Source of the DNA: Emcibacter sp.
GTDB taxonomy: Bacteria > Pseudomonadota > Alphaproteobacteria > Sphingomonadales > Emcibacteraceae
NCBI GenBank assembly: GCA_021741205.1
Contig: JAIOYI010000010.1
Span: 1 to 64,000, forward strand
Direction of reading: 5' to 3'
Length of the DNA: 64,000 bases
Part shown: positions 16,390 to 25,673 of the stretch, one piece after another
Layout: the number at the start of each line of letters is the position of its first letter
Numbering within the stretch: position 1 is the first letter of the stretch
Made by a program: the position numbers and the translations under genes
Notes under the pieces: generated by a model
Database searches by the model: none
Seen by the model: only the letters and a program-made list of their open reading frames with translations
What the model was told of the DNA's origin: nothing

Positions 16390-19107
16390 TTAACGAATGA
16401 GAACAGCAATAGACGCCGCCGAAACAGCAAGATTTTGGAAAATACTACCAATCTCTTTAACCAAAGCCAAGGTATCATAAGGACTTAGGTCAGTTGGCAC
16501 CACAATCGCCGTTCCAGGAGGAATGCTTATATTACGATCCCCGCCCCAGGAGGATAAACTAATCGGTTCTGCAACTCCATTGGGATAAACAATATAAATG
16601 CGTCCCTGATCGGCGGAGCGGGTATAATTTCCGACTTCACTAATATAATCAGCAACCGATTTTCCCGGAATGAATTGAAGAGCCCCTGGATTTAAAACAT
16701 CCCCCATAGCAATAATAAAATTAGGCCTTTTGGGCATATAAATAGCATCACCCGCCTCAAGAACCGTATCTAGCTCAGGTTCCAAGGATAGCTTTAAGGG
16801 ATCAGCCTCGATTACCACACGACCAATAAGTTCCGCATTGGCCAACTGATTGGTTAATTGTTGCGCCGCCATCAAAGAATCAGCCTCGATATTTTTCTTA
16901 ACCGATGCTGATATCATAGCAGACTGAAGGTGACGCGCCGTTTTTTGTAGCTCCGTCCGTTGAATTTCCTTAACACGGTTACGGGTAAAAATTGCGCCGT
17001 AGGTATAGGCCTGCTCTGTAATACCGCCAGCCCGTTCTATTAAATCGGAAAGTTTTTCACCTTTTCGGATTGTATAAACACCAGGCTGCTTAAATTCTCC
17101 TGATAAAAGAACAGCACCCGCCTCAAAATTTGAATATTTTGAGCCAACCCTTATACCACCCCCCGGATTAAGTCCTATGCTATTCAAATCCACATCATAC
17201 CCATTAACATAACTCCACTTCATCTGCATGCCACTTGAACCAATACCATCATCAAGGCTTGTAACCTCAATATGAGCCATATTGGCATCATTGGATATAC
17301 CACCACTAACCGCAAGCAGGGATTCAATAGATGTTCCTTTTACGATGGGATAGACTCCAGGCAATCTTATGGCACCATCGACAGAAATAATATATTCAAG
17401 AATAAAGGGCAGTAAATTATTGACCTTATTATAAATGTCTGGACAAAAAGCCTTATCCTTCTCTTGATCCTCCTTTTCTTGCTTAATTTTTTCCTGTTCT
17501 ATAAAGCGCCGGTCATCGTTATTGTCAAATGTCTGTAATTGCAGATTATCGCTCTTGCCTGCAACAACTTCTTCTACCTCTTTTCTGACAAAAACAGCTC
17601 GAGTAGCGGTGGCAAACCGATTTGACTGAGTATCATTAATAATGCGGGCAAGATCATCCAACGGCTTACAATATTTTGGATTATCTTGACCATTATCCAA
17701 TGTGGCTTTGATGAAATATTTTTGTGACACTATGACTTGCCGAACATATTCTGAAATGAGAAAGGCAATGTCTTCTCTGCCTAAGAAAGCAACCCGATCA
17801 TCATTTTGGAGGCGTATATCTTCTTCGCCATTTAAGGTTTTTTCTGGGCTAAAGGCCATCAAATATCTTATTTGGGTTTTTTCATCCACCCGTTCAATCA
17901 GACCGAACAACAAATAAGGATTATCCCCAAGATTTGAACGCCCTCCCAAAAGCGTTTTAATATTGGAGGTTGTTGATAATGAGCGCAGTCCTGGTGCTTT
18001 AACATGCCCCAAAAGTTCCACTTTTCCCGTTTGAGAGTTTTCAATCAAGCGTGCAATAAGAGCTTCTCCGCTGTTAATATTTTCATTACCTTGAATTTTA
18101 CGGAAACTTTGCCGACCCTGATCATCCATTTTAATTTGGGATATTTCATAGCCAGAAGGCCGCAACGTCCCACCAGCTAGATCCATGGCGTCCATATATG
18201 AAATCATCCCTACACCCGCAGGAAGCTCATAAATAGCGGGTCTAACCATATCACCGTCAAGGGCAATAGTTACGCCAATGGTGGGAACAATAATTCTGTC
18301 ACCATCATTTAATGTATCAAACCCCGAAACTTTGCCGTGCAGCAGATCATAGAGGTCAAAAATACTTTTTTTACCGCCCCGGTAAATTGCAATATTTCTT
18401 AGGGATCCAGTTTTTTTCACTCCGCCCACATTCATCAATATTTCCAAGGGAGTTGCAAGACTTGAGGTCCGCACAACACCAGGGGAGGCAACCTCACCCA
18501 CTACCACAACGGAAATACTTCTAACAGACGCCAAGGAAACATATACATCCGTTCCTATAATGCTTTCTTCAACTTGTTTTTTTAAGACAGACCTGAAGAC
18601 ACCGAAATGCATCCCTGCAACCGTGATGGGTTTAAGATCAGGCACCAAAATACGTCCCTCAAGATCAACTTTAACTGTATAGGTTTGAGTTTTCGAGCCT
18701 TGAAAAGTAATAATAAGATCATCACCAATACCAAGCTTGTAATTGTCTGATATGGTGCCTGTCATAACGTTACTGTCGGTCGGTATATTGGCAAATATGG
18801 AATAACCATATTGCATAATTTTTGAGCCTAATCTTGCTTGATAATCTTTTTCCAAACGGGATATTTCATCGTTTCTGTTCTGTCGCTCCTCTAGGATCAT
18901 TTCCTGATGTTTTTTATATTCCTGCTCACGTGCCTGATCGAGGGGAGATACGATAGCTGTATTACCGCCTGCGGTTCCTGCACGGCTTTTTAAGGCCTCA
19001 AGCATAGCTGGGTCAATTGTTTGAGCAAATATGGATTGATGCACCAAAGTTACGCCCACAAAAAAGGTAAAAACTAATCCCTTCAAAAGCCTGTTCGTCC
19101 CCTGCAT
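16390..19107 (-). CDS. large SLBB-domain polysaccharide export protein (Wza-like)
   Basis: The 905-residue secreted protein has a signal peptide (about 1-28, ending SIFA) and a charged coiled-coil stretch (about 55-90). The polysaccharide-export domain (about 120-200; LGIGDDLIITFQG, VDLEGRILVPDLKPI) is followed by several SLBB repeats, of which VVVGEVASPGVVRTSS, VDGAIRLPGVYPIVKG, LLSGEFKQPGVYTIRKGEKL and AMGDVLNPGALQFIPGKS can be seen. This makes it an outer-membrane translocon for capsule or exopolysaccharide. It is more than twice the length of Wza (about 380 residues). The extra length comes from multiple SLBB units and a highly charged insert around residues 535-560 (EQEKIKQEKEDQEKDK). 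It is directly upstream of the yjbH-like gene. No Wzc-like kinase is visible nearby. Confidence 0.88.
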   Translation of the reverse strand: MQGTNRLLKGLVFTFFVGVTLVHQSIFAQTIDPAMLEALKSRAGTAGGNTAIVSPLDQAREQEYKKHQEMILEERQNRNDEISRLEKDYQARLGSKIMQYGYSIFANIPTDSNVMTGTISDNYKLGIGDDLIITFQGSKTQTYTVKVDLEGRILVPDLKPITVAGMHFGVFRSVLKKQVEESIIGTDVYVSLASVRSISVVVVGEVASPGVVRTSSLATPLEILMNVGGVKKTGSLRNIAIYRGGKKSIFDLYDLLHGKVSGFDTLNDGDRIIVPTIGVTIALDGDMVRPAIYELPAGVGMISYMDAMDLAGGTLRPSGYEISQIKMDDQGRQSFRKIQGNENINSGEALIARLIENSQTGKVELLGHVKAPGLRSLSTTSNIKTLLGGRSNLGDNPYLLFGLIERVDEKTQIRYLMAFSPEKTLNGEEDIRLQNDDRVAFLGREDIAFLISEYVRQVIVSQKYFIKATLDNGQDNPKYCKPLDDLARIINDTQSNRFATATRAVFVRKEVEEVVAGKSDNLQLQTFDNNDDRRFIEQEKIKQEKEDQEKDKAFCPDIYNKVNNLLPFILEYIISVDGAIRLPGVYPIVKGTSIESLLAVSGGISNDANMAHIEVTSLDDGIGSSGMQMKWSYVNGYDVDLNSIGLNPGGGIRVGSKYSNFEAGAVLLSGEFKQPGVYTIRKGEKLSDLIERAGGITEQAYTYGAIFTRNRVKEIQRTELQKTARHLQSAMISASVKKNIEADSLMAAQQLTNQLANAELIGRVVIEADPLKLSLEPELDTVLEAGDAIYMPKRPNFIIAMGDVLNPGALQFIPGKSVADYISEVGNYTRSADQGRIYIVYPNGVAEPISLSSWGGDRNISIPPGTAIVVPTDLSPYDTLALVKEIGSIFQNLAVSAASIAVLIR

Positions 19108-19197
19108 TTTTTATTTCCTTATACCCAATATGGTTGTAAAATAGACTTTTGAGAATGTAGCATATATGACGATATGCGCAAGCGTTTGGTTAATGAA

Positions 19198-20061
19198 TTA
19201 TACTGTTTGCACAGGTTTTACCCACCAATGAGGGAAGGCCTTTGATAATTCCTGCGCAGAATTTATGGTATGTTCTGAACTGGAAAATATTCCAAAACAT
19301 GTTGCACCACTTCCTGACATAGCATGAAACAAGCATCCCTCTTGGTGGTTTATTTGTTTCAATGTCTCGCCAATTTCTGGATTCATGTCACAGGCCACAG
19401 ACTGCAAATCATTTCCCGTGGACTTCAAAATATCAAGCAAATGATCAAGATCGCAAATTTTATCAGGCAATGTCCTTTCGGCTGAAAAAGCCATGTTGTT
19501 TGCAGCACGGGTTTTAAATATTTCTGCTGTTGAGACGGATATACCCCCATTGACCAATAAAAGGTATAAAGGATATTTCATTGATAGGGGGCGCAATTTT
19601 TCTCCGATACCACTCATCTCAGTTGTTCTGCTTTTTATACAAACGGGCACATCCGCCCCGATTAACAAGCCCAAATCACTCAATTCTGATTCAACACAAG
19701 TTATATTCCAGAGCTTTACAAGTCCCAAAATTGCCGCCGCCGCATCCGCCGAACCACCCCCAATACCAGATGCAATGGGTAAATTTTTAACAAGCGTGAT
19801 CTTGGCACCCTGTTTAATATTAAATTTTTCTTGCACCACACTTGCCGCTCTTAGGATGATATTATCAGGCAGATTTTCCAGACCGTGAGCAAAAGGCCCC
19901 AAAATATCCAGTGATATATCTTGTGACATATTCTGTGCATGATCCACAATAATTTCATCACCATAATTGGCAAACACCACAAGGCTATTGAGCAAATGAT
20001 AACCATCATCACGCCGTCCTGTGATCAAGAGATCAAGATTTATTTTGGCCCTTGCCATCAT
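19198..20061 (-). CDS. ispE: 4-diphosphocytidyl-2-C-methyl-D-erythritol kinase
   Basis: IspE phosphorylates CDP-methylerythritol in the MEP route to isoprenoids. The 287-residue protein shows the GHMP-kinase features: ARAKINLDLLITGRRDDGYH at the N-terminus, the ATP-binding LPIASGIGGGSADAAA at about 92-107, and the C-terminal AMSGSGATCFGIF. The start is uncertain: ATG codons at 20061 and 20058 leave only three residues before the conserved ARAKINL, fewer than usual, and no ribosome-binding site precedes them. An in-frame reading continues upstream through PPVSQIS without an ATG. It is 25 bp downstream of the TPR gene and probably co-transcribed with it. Confidence 0.95.
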   Translation of the reverse strand: MMARAKINLDLLITGRRDDGYHLLNSLVVFANYGDEIIVDHAQNMSQDISLDILGPFAHGLENLPDNIILRAASVVQEKFNIKQGAKITLVKNLPIASGIGGGSADAAAAILGLVKLWNITCVESELSDLGLLIGADVPVCIKSRTTEMSGIGEKLRPLSMKYPLYLLLVNGGISVSTAEIFKTRAANNMAFSAERTLPDKICDLDHLLDILKSTGNDLQSVACDMNPEIGETLKQINHQEGCLFHAMSGSGATCFGIFSSSEHTINSAQELSKAFPHWWVKPVQTV

Positions 20062-20086
20062 AGAAATTTGGGATACAGGCGGCGTA

Positions 20087-21808
20087 TTAATTTTTACCGT
20101 CCTTTATTTTTGTTTTAATTTCCGCAATGAGATCAACATCTGGCTTTAAAGAAAGAGCGTGGCGCCATTGGAATCTAGCCTCATTTTTGCGCCCCACTGC
20201 CCAGTAAGCATCCCCCAAATGATCATTAATTGCCCAATCATCGGTCTGCAGCAAAACAGCCTTTTCAAGATATTCAACAGCCTGCGGCATATCACCAATA
20301 CGATAAAGCGCCCAACCCAAGCTATCAATGATATAGCCATCATAAGGACGTAACGCCACCGCCCTCTCTAACATTTTTCTGGCTTTTTCAATATTAATTC
20401 CTTTATCCACCCAACTATAGGCGAGATAATTCATCACCTGTGGTTGATCAGGATTAAGTTCTAGAGATTTCTTTAAATCGGCCTCTGCCGAAGCCCATTT
20501 ATTATCCTGTTCATAGACAATGCCTCGTGTATAGAAAATACTCCAATGCTTCTCCTGAGGCTCGCCGATGCTTTCTATGTATTTTGTATAAGCGCTCGCC
20601 GCTTCCCCGAAACGGCCATGTATTCGGTAAATATCACCAAGGGTGCCTAATATTTCTTTTTTATGCGGAAATTGATCAGATAATTTCGTCAACTTATCCA
20701 AAGCTTCATCCACTTTATCCGTTTTTTCAAGAATCCAGACAAGCTGCAACTGTGCATCAAAATATAAATAATGACTGTTGGGAATTAAGGAGTAATTTTC
20801 TACTGCTCCTTCATAATATTTATTGGTTTCAAAAATTTGTCCCAATAAATAATCACTAATATAAAAATCTTTCTTGAGATATTTTGCATATCGCAAATAA
20901 ATAACAGCGGACATATGGATATTATCCTGCATAAGGAACATAGCCGCCGTATAAAAAATTTCTGCTAGGGCATCTTCTTCGGAATTAATAAAAGTCTTTG
21001 CCGCAATCCCCTTGTCCAATTCGGCAAGAGCATTTTGCAAGCCTGAATTGTCGGGTGCGGCTTCAAGATAATTCAAATATAGCTGTCGAGCATCATCGAC
21101 TCTCCCCAATCTGCGCAATAAAATTCCATAAGCCTCTATTGTCCGGAGCGACATAGCGCCTGAAACAATCAGAGCTTCTGAGTAAATTTTTTCTGCAAGT
21201 TCGGTTTTTCCAAGATAATCATAGAAAAGTCCGCCGTGAAATTGTTTAAAATCCTTAAAATTCTTATCTTCCAATAACTTGGTAACAATTTTTTCAGCCT
21301 CGGCATTCTTTCCTTCCTTCACCAATATCCAAGCTCTAAACAAGGGTTTAAACAATCCATAAACGCCTGCATCTCCAAGATTATCAAGACCCAAAAGTGC
21401 GGCATCGTAATTTTTAAGCTCTACCTGTTCCAAAAATAAGAACATCTGAACCATGCTGTCTGTTATATGGAGATCTGTATGTTTATGAGCCGCACGTAAT
21501 GCCAAATCATATCTGCCGTCTGCAATAAAAAAGGCAAATGATTTTTTTAATATCATCAAATTTTCAGGATCAAGGGCTAACGCCTTTTCATGGTAATCTG
21601 CGGCCGCATGAAGATCATTATTAAAGGCCGCATGCAGTCCTGCCAAATATTCTCCAAATGGTTCTTGCTGCGATCGGCTGATGTCTTCTTTTGTATCATT
21701 ATTAGCAGCAGCAATGTCTGGCAGCAGACCAAAAGCCACCACACCAGAGAGGCCAACAAAAGCTATCCTCGTTATTTTATTCTTTAAGATCTGAAGTATA
21801 TTCGTCAA
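20087..21808 (-). CDS. secreted tetratricopeptide-repeat protein
   Basis: The 573-residue protein starts with a hydrophobic signal segment (about 10-34, FVGLSGVVAFGLLPDIAAA) and is otherwise built of TPR helices, for example LHAAADYHEKALALDPEN near residue 65, AEADLKKSLELNPDQPQVM around 440, and DMPQAVEYLEKAVLLQTDD and RKNEARFQWRHALSLKPD near the C-terminus. Proteins of this type in alphaproteobacteria act as periplasmic scaffolds, but no specific partner is identifiable. It lies between the ETF-QO gene (62 bp upstream) and ispE on the same strand, an arrangement common in alphaproteobacteria. Confidence 0.85.
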   Translation of the reverse strand: MTNILQILKNKITRIAFVGLSGVVAFGLLPDIAAANNDTKEDISRSQQEPFGEYLAGLHAAFNNDLHAAADYHEKALALDPENLMILKKSFAFFIADGRYDLALRAAHKHTDLHITDSMVQMFLFLEQVELKNYDAALLGLDNLGDAGVYGLFKPLFRAWILVKEGKNAEAEKIVTKLLEDKNFKDFKQFHGGLFYDYLGKTELAEKIYSEALIVSGAMSLRTIEAYGILLRRLGRVDDARQLYLNYLEAAPDNSGLQNALAELDKGIAAKTFINSEEDALAEIFYTAAMFLMQDNIHMSAVIYLRYAKYLKKDFYISDYLLGQIFETNKYYEGAVENYSLIPNSHYLYFDAQLQLVWILEKTDKVDEALDKLTKLSDQFPHKKEILGTLGDIYRIHGRFGEAASAYTKYIESIGEPQEKHWSIFYTRGIVYEQDNKWASAEADLKKSLELNPDQPQVMNYLAYSWVDKGINIEKARKMLERAVALRPYDGYIIDSLGWALYRIGDMPQAVEYLEKAVLLQTDDWAINDHLGDAYWAVGRKNEARFQWRHALSLKPDVDLIAEIKTKIKDGKN

Positions 21809-21870
21809 GGTTCGCTCCGGATTGTTTTATACTCATTCCGTCATTATAGCATAACAAGAAAAAAATGGCT

Positions 21871-23532
21871 CTACATATTGGGATAATTTGGCCCACCGCC
21901 ACCCTCTGGTACAGTCCAGTTAATATTTTGTGTGGGATCCTTAATATCACAGGTTTTACAATGTACACAATTTTGTGAATTGATCTGTAATGATGGATTT
22001 TTACCCTTATCATCAAGAATGAATTCATAGACCCCCGCAGGACAAAATCGTGCCTCTGGGCCTGCATAAATATCATAATTAACATTAACGGCTACGCTCA
22101 CATCCTTTAACTTTAAGTGACAGGGCTGATTTTCCGCGTGATTGGTATTGGATAAAAATACCGATGATAGTTTGTCAAAGGTCACGACACCATCTGGCTT
22201 TGGATATATAATAGGCGTACAATCCTTTGCAAGTTTCAGACATTTATAGTCTTCTTGATGACCAAATGTCCAAGGCAGGAGAAATCCAAGCCCAATATTA
22301 TTCATCCACATATCAAAGCCCGCATAAATGGTACCCAGAAATGCGCCAAATTTATGAATGGATGGCTTTGCATTTCGCACCCGATAAAGATCTTTATAGA
22401 CCCAGCTTTTTGCAAATTCTTCTGGATATTCGGTCAGTTCATCACGACCTTCTTTACCTTGGATAATGGCGTTAAAGGCGGCCTCTGCAGCCATCATGCC
22501 CGTTTTCATGGCGTTATGGGTACCTTTGATACGGGGAACATTGACAAAACCCGCGCTACAGCCGATCAAAGCACCGCCCGGAAAGGTAAGCTTTGGAATA
22601 GATTGAAATCCACCCTCGTTAATGGCACGTGCGCCGTAACATATACGACGCCCACCTTCCAACATTGGTCTGATGGCAGGATGATTTTTAAATCTTTGCA
22701 TTTCGTCAAAGGGTGACAAATAAGGATTAGAGTAATCCAGCCCCACCACAAATCCAATAGCAACCTGATTATTCTCCAAATGATAGATAAATCCACCTCC
22801 GACGGTCTCTGTCCCAAGGGGCCAGCCTTGTGTATGAATAACGGTTCCTTGTTTGTGCTTTTCTGGGCTAACTTCCCATAATTCTTTTATGCCAATACCA
22901 TAGGTTTGCGGCTCTTTACCTTCTCTAAGATTAAATTTCGCAATAAGTTCCTTGGCTAGTGAGCCTCTCACGCCCTCTGCAATGAGGGTATATTTACCGT
23001 GCAATTCCATTCCAGGCATATAGGTATCTTTTTCACTGCCGTCTTCGGCGACCCCCATATCGCCAGTTAGCACACCTTTAACGGAACCATCATCATGGTA
23101 AAGAATTTCTGCACCCGAGAAGCCCGGGAAAATTTCGATACCCATATTTTCGGCCTGCTCGGCAAGCCAACGGCAAACATTGCCCAAACTTACAATATAG
23201 GCACCCTTATTACTCATCAAGGGTGGTAAAAGAAAATGCGGCATTTCAGACTTGCCGTTTTCTTTTAATATCCAATGGTGATTATCTGTTACTGGCGTTA
23301 ACAGAGGAGCTCCCATTTCCTGCCAATTCGGGAAAAGTTCATTCAGCGCAATGGGGTCAACCACAGCCCCCGATAAAATATGTGCGCCAATCTCAGAACC
23401 CTTTTCCAAAACGCAGACGGTCAGTTCCTTGCCCTGTTCATCCGCAAGTTGTTTAAAACGAATAGCGGCACTTAATCCCGCGGGCCCCCCACCGATGATA
23501 ACAACGTCATATTCCATAAATTCGCGTTCCAT
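21871..23532 (-). CDS. electron-transfer flavoprotein:ubiquinone oxidoreductase
   Basis: The 553-residue protein is ETF-QO, the membrane-associated enzyme that passes electrons from ETF (fed by acyl-CoA dehydrogenases) to ubiquinone. It has the N-terminal FAD motif [17 protein letters not shown] at about 10-26, the quinone-site region ([17 protein letters not shown] and similar), and the C-terminal ferredoxin-like segment with CPAGVYE and [19 protein letters not shown] that binds one [4Fe-4S] cluster. Length and ends match the family. GGAGAT precedes the ATG. It would service beta-oxidation, including the dicarboxylic acyl-CoAs expected from the aromatic cluster. A small palindrome lies about 50 bp upstream. 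Confidence 0.96.
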   Translation of the reverse strand: MEREFMEYDVVIIGGGPAGLSAAIRFKQLADEQGKELTVCVLEKGSEIGAHILSGAVVDPIALNELFPNWQEMGAPLLTPVTDNHHWILKENGKSEMPHFLLPPLMSNKGAYIVSLGNVCRWLAEQAENMGIEIFPGFSGAEILYHDDGSVKGVLTGDMGVAEDGSEKDTYMPGMELHGKYTLIAEGVRGSLAKELIAKFNLREGKEPQTYGIGIKELWEVSPEKHKQGTVIHTQGWPLGTETVGGGFIYHLENNQVAIGFVVGLDYSNPYLSPFDEMQRFKNHPAIRPMLEGGRRICYGARAINEGGFQSIPKLTFPGGALIGCSAGFVNVPRIKGTHNAMKTGMMAAEAAFNAIIQGKEGRDELTEYPEEFAKSWVYKDLYRVRNAKPSIHKFGAFLGTIYAGFDMWMNNIGLGFLLPWTFGHQEDYKCLKLAKDCTPIIYPKPDGVVTFDKLSSVFLSNTNHAENQPCHLKLKDVSVAVNVNYDIYAGPEARFCPAGVYEFILDDKGKNPSLQINSQNCVHCKTCDIKDPTQNINWTVPEGGGGPNYPNM

Positions 23533-23580
23533 GATATTTTATCTCCAGTATTTTTTGATCTGACAGTGATTGAACATACT

Positions 23581-23594
23581 TAACCTAAAGGTTA
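23581..23594. promoter_or_regulatory. palindrome upstream of the ETF-QO gene, possible operator
   Basis: TAACCT-AA-AGGTTA, a perfect 6+6 inverted repeat centred about 55 bp upstream of the ETF-QO start. Its position suits a regulator binding site. No regulator is identified and no second copy was noticed. Confidence 0.3.
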
Positions 23595-23649
23595 CCGATG
23601 GGTCAACAAAACTATAAAATATTGCAAAAAACCTTTATTTTGGATTAGT

Positions 23650-24711
23650 TCAGGATTTTTGGCTATTTCGAGCATCTTGCCAAAGCGTTCTCATGGCATG
23701 AAACAATGTAGGTCGAGAGGCTTCAAGATAAAGTTGGTTATTGGGCAAATTATCTTTCAATCTTGCATAGGCTTTGCCCAAAGAGTGATAAGGCATATTA
23801 GGGAAAAGATGATGTGTGGCGTGATAGCGTAATCCCACAGGTGCCCACAAGGCTGTAAGAAAATTACCGGGAACATCAACAGAATCCAAAAACTGTTCCG
23901 AAACGGTCATTTTTTTGTCACCTGAGTTTCTATACGCATGGGCGCCGAGTGTACGGATACTATTCATAAAAAGAACCAAGAACACGACAGCATACCATAC
24001 GGCAAAAAATTTAGCGGGCAAAACACCATAATGCCACAAAGCAATCGCCGTCCAGCCATAAAAGAAAGCACAAAATTCTTGCAGCCACCAATATTTTCCA
24101 TCCCGTTCCGTATGGGGTGGACGACGATAATCCATATCAATGGTTAAGGAGGACGCCCGTTGCCAAAGCAACTTTCTAAGCGGTGGAAAGAACCAACTGA
24201 GGGGTGTCAAAATAATATAACGAAGAACGATAAGAGCCGGCAAGAAAATAGATGAAACCACATACCAAACATTTTTCCACGGATTTTGCGCCCCAAAGGG
24301 CAAATATTCCCCGTCTAATTTGGTGCCATACACATCCCGTTTATGGTGATCATTATGAACCCCCTGATACATAAACATGGGCACCATAACCAGAAATCCG
24401 CAAGCTAAATTCCACACAACTTTAAAGGTGATCATCGTACCTTTTTTAAAATGAACAATTTCATGAATAAAAATAACAGCACGATAAAGGGCGAAAGTCG
24501 CCACAAAATATGCAACGATCCCTGCGGGTGAAAAAGTTTCAGACATCACCGTTATTGTGAAGGCAACCGCACCCAATATAATTGAAAATAAGAAATCAAC
24601 CCAATATATGGCCTCATTAGGTTTCATAAGATCCTTTACCATAACCCGTGATTCTTTTAAGGGAAAGTCTTTTGCCTTTTCTTTCATCTCACTCAGCATA
24701 TAAAACCTCAT
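23650..24711 (-). CDS. membrane fatty acid desaturase
   Basis: The 353-residue protein is an integral-membrane di-iron fatty acid desaturase. The three histidine clusters are present: HEIVHF (about 104-109), HNDHHKRD (about 140-147) and HATHHLFP (about 302-309), separated by four or more membrane helices (including FLFSIILGAVAFTITVM near residue 40). It should introduce a double bond in membrane lipids or acyl chains using oxygen, so the organism is not a strict anaerobe. The gene stands alone and is divergent from the UDG gene across 149 bp. Position of the double bond cannot be predicted. Confidence 0.88.
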   Translation of the reverse strand: MRFYMLSEMKEKAKDFPLKESRVMVKDLMKPNEAIYWVDFLFSIILGAVAFTITVMSETFSPAGIVAYFVATFALYRAVIFIHEIVHFKKGTMITFKVVWNLACGFLVMVPMFMYQGVHNDHHKRDVYGTKLDGEYLPFGAQNPWKNVWYVVSSIFLPALIVLRYIILTPLSWFFPPLRKLLWQRASSLTIDMDYRRPPHTERDGKYWWLQEFCAFFYGWTAIALWHYGVLPAKFFAVWYAVVFLVLFMNSIRTLGAHAYRNSGDKKMTVSEQFLDSVDVPGNFLTALWAPVGLRYHATHHLFPNMPYHSLGKAYARLKDNLPNNQLYLEASRPTLFHAMRTLWQDARNSQKS

Positions 24712-24860
24712 AATTACCTAATTTATTTATGAAAACCCAATATATACATTCATCCTTTAATGTCGAATATAATAATCTTCGTAATTGCATAGAGACAATT
24801 AACCTCATAATATAGATAAAGTAACTTAAAAGTAACGGATTTTAATGTAATATAGTCTAT

Positions 24861-25673
24861 ATGATAAACGATCCAGAAATAAATTTGAAGGTGATGGAAA
24901 ATTCGGATATCCTATCTCTGTTACAATGGTATAGAGATTGTGGTGTTGATGAGGCTATTGGTGATGAAGAAACCGACTGTTTCACGCTTGCTCATGAATC
25001 ACATGCAAAACTTTCTCCCCAAAACCACGCACAGGAAAAGGCGCCACTGATTATTTCATCAGACCACCTTGCCAATAAAGCAGAACAAGTGGTCGCAGCC
25101 TGCCATAGCCTTGACGATCTGAATGATGCCATAGAAGCCTTTGACGGGTGCAGCCTAAAGAAAACAGCAACCCATACGGTTTTTTCTGATGGCAATCAAA
25201 ATAGCCATATTATGCTGATCGGTGATGCACCGGGGGTTGATGAAGACCGATACGGCAAACCTTTTATGGGGGAAAATGGTGTGCTTTTGGACAAAATGTT
25301 TAAGGCTATTGGTCTTTCACGAGAAGATGATTTCTATCTTTCTTATATTTTACCATGGCGTCCACCAGGCAATAGAGCACCGACCCCCGAAGAAATAACC
25401 ATCTGCATGCCTTTTATCAAAAGACATATCGAGTTGTTCAAGCCAAAAATGATTATTTTACTTGGCGCCATGCCCGCAAGTAATATTTTACAGTCCGACG
25501 TCGGTATCACTAGGCTTCGGGGAAAATGGAAGGAATATATTTTAAATGACGATAAAATTCCTGTGATCGCCATGTTTCATCCAAATTATCTTCTTAAACA
25601 ACCCAAAGCAAAAAAAGATGCTTGGCAGGATTTGCTTGAAATAAAATCAAAGATCGAGGGATTATTTCCATGA
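24861..25673 (+). CDS. family 4-like uracil-DNA glycosylase with incomplete Fe-S cysteines
   Basis: This enzyme of the UDG superfamily should excise uracil from DNA. Motif A is GDAPGVDED (residues 121-129, usually GEAPG) and motif B is FHPNYLL (239-245). The RPPGNRAPTPEE segment (167-178) is characteristic of family 4. In family 4 four cysteines hold a [4Fe-4S] cluster. Here only C97 (FDGCSL) and C182 (ITICMPF) remain, while W166 replaces the cysteine before RPPGNR. This variant is typical of alphaproteobacterial members as far as I recall. It starts divergently from the desaturase gene and overlaps the transglycosylase gene by 4 bp. Confidence 0.85.
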   Translation: MINDPEINLKVMENSDILSLLQWYRDCGVDEAIGDEETDCFTLAHESHAKLSPQNHAQEKAPLIISSDHLANKAEQVVAACHSLDDLNDAIEAFDGCSLKKTATHTVFSDGNQNSHIMLIGDAPGVDEDRYGKPFMGENGVLLDKMFKAIGLSREDDFYLSYILPWRPPGNRAPTPEEITICMPFIKRHIELFKPKMIILLGAMPASNILQSDVGITRLRGKWKEYILNDDKIPVIAMFHPNYLLKQPKAKKDAWQDLLEIKSKIEGLFP

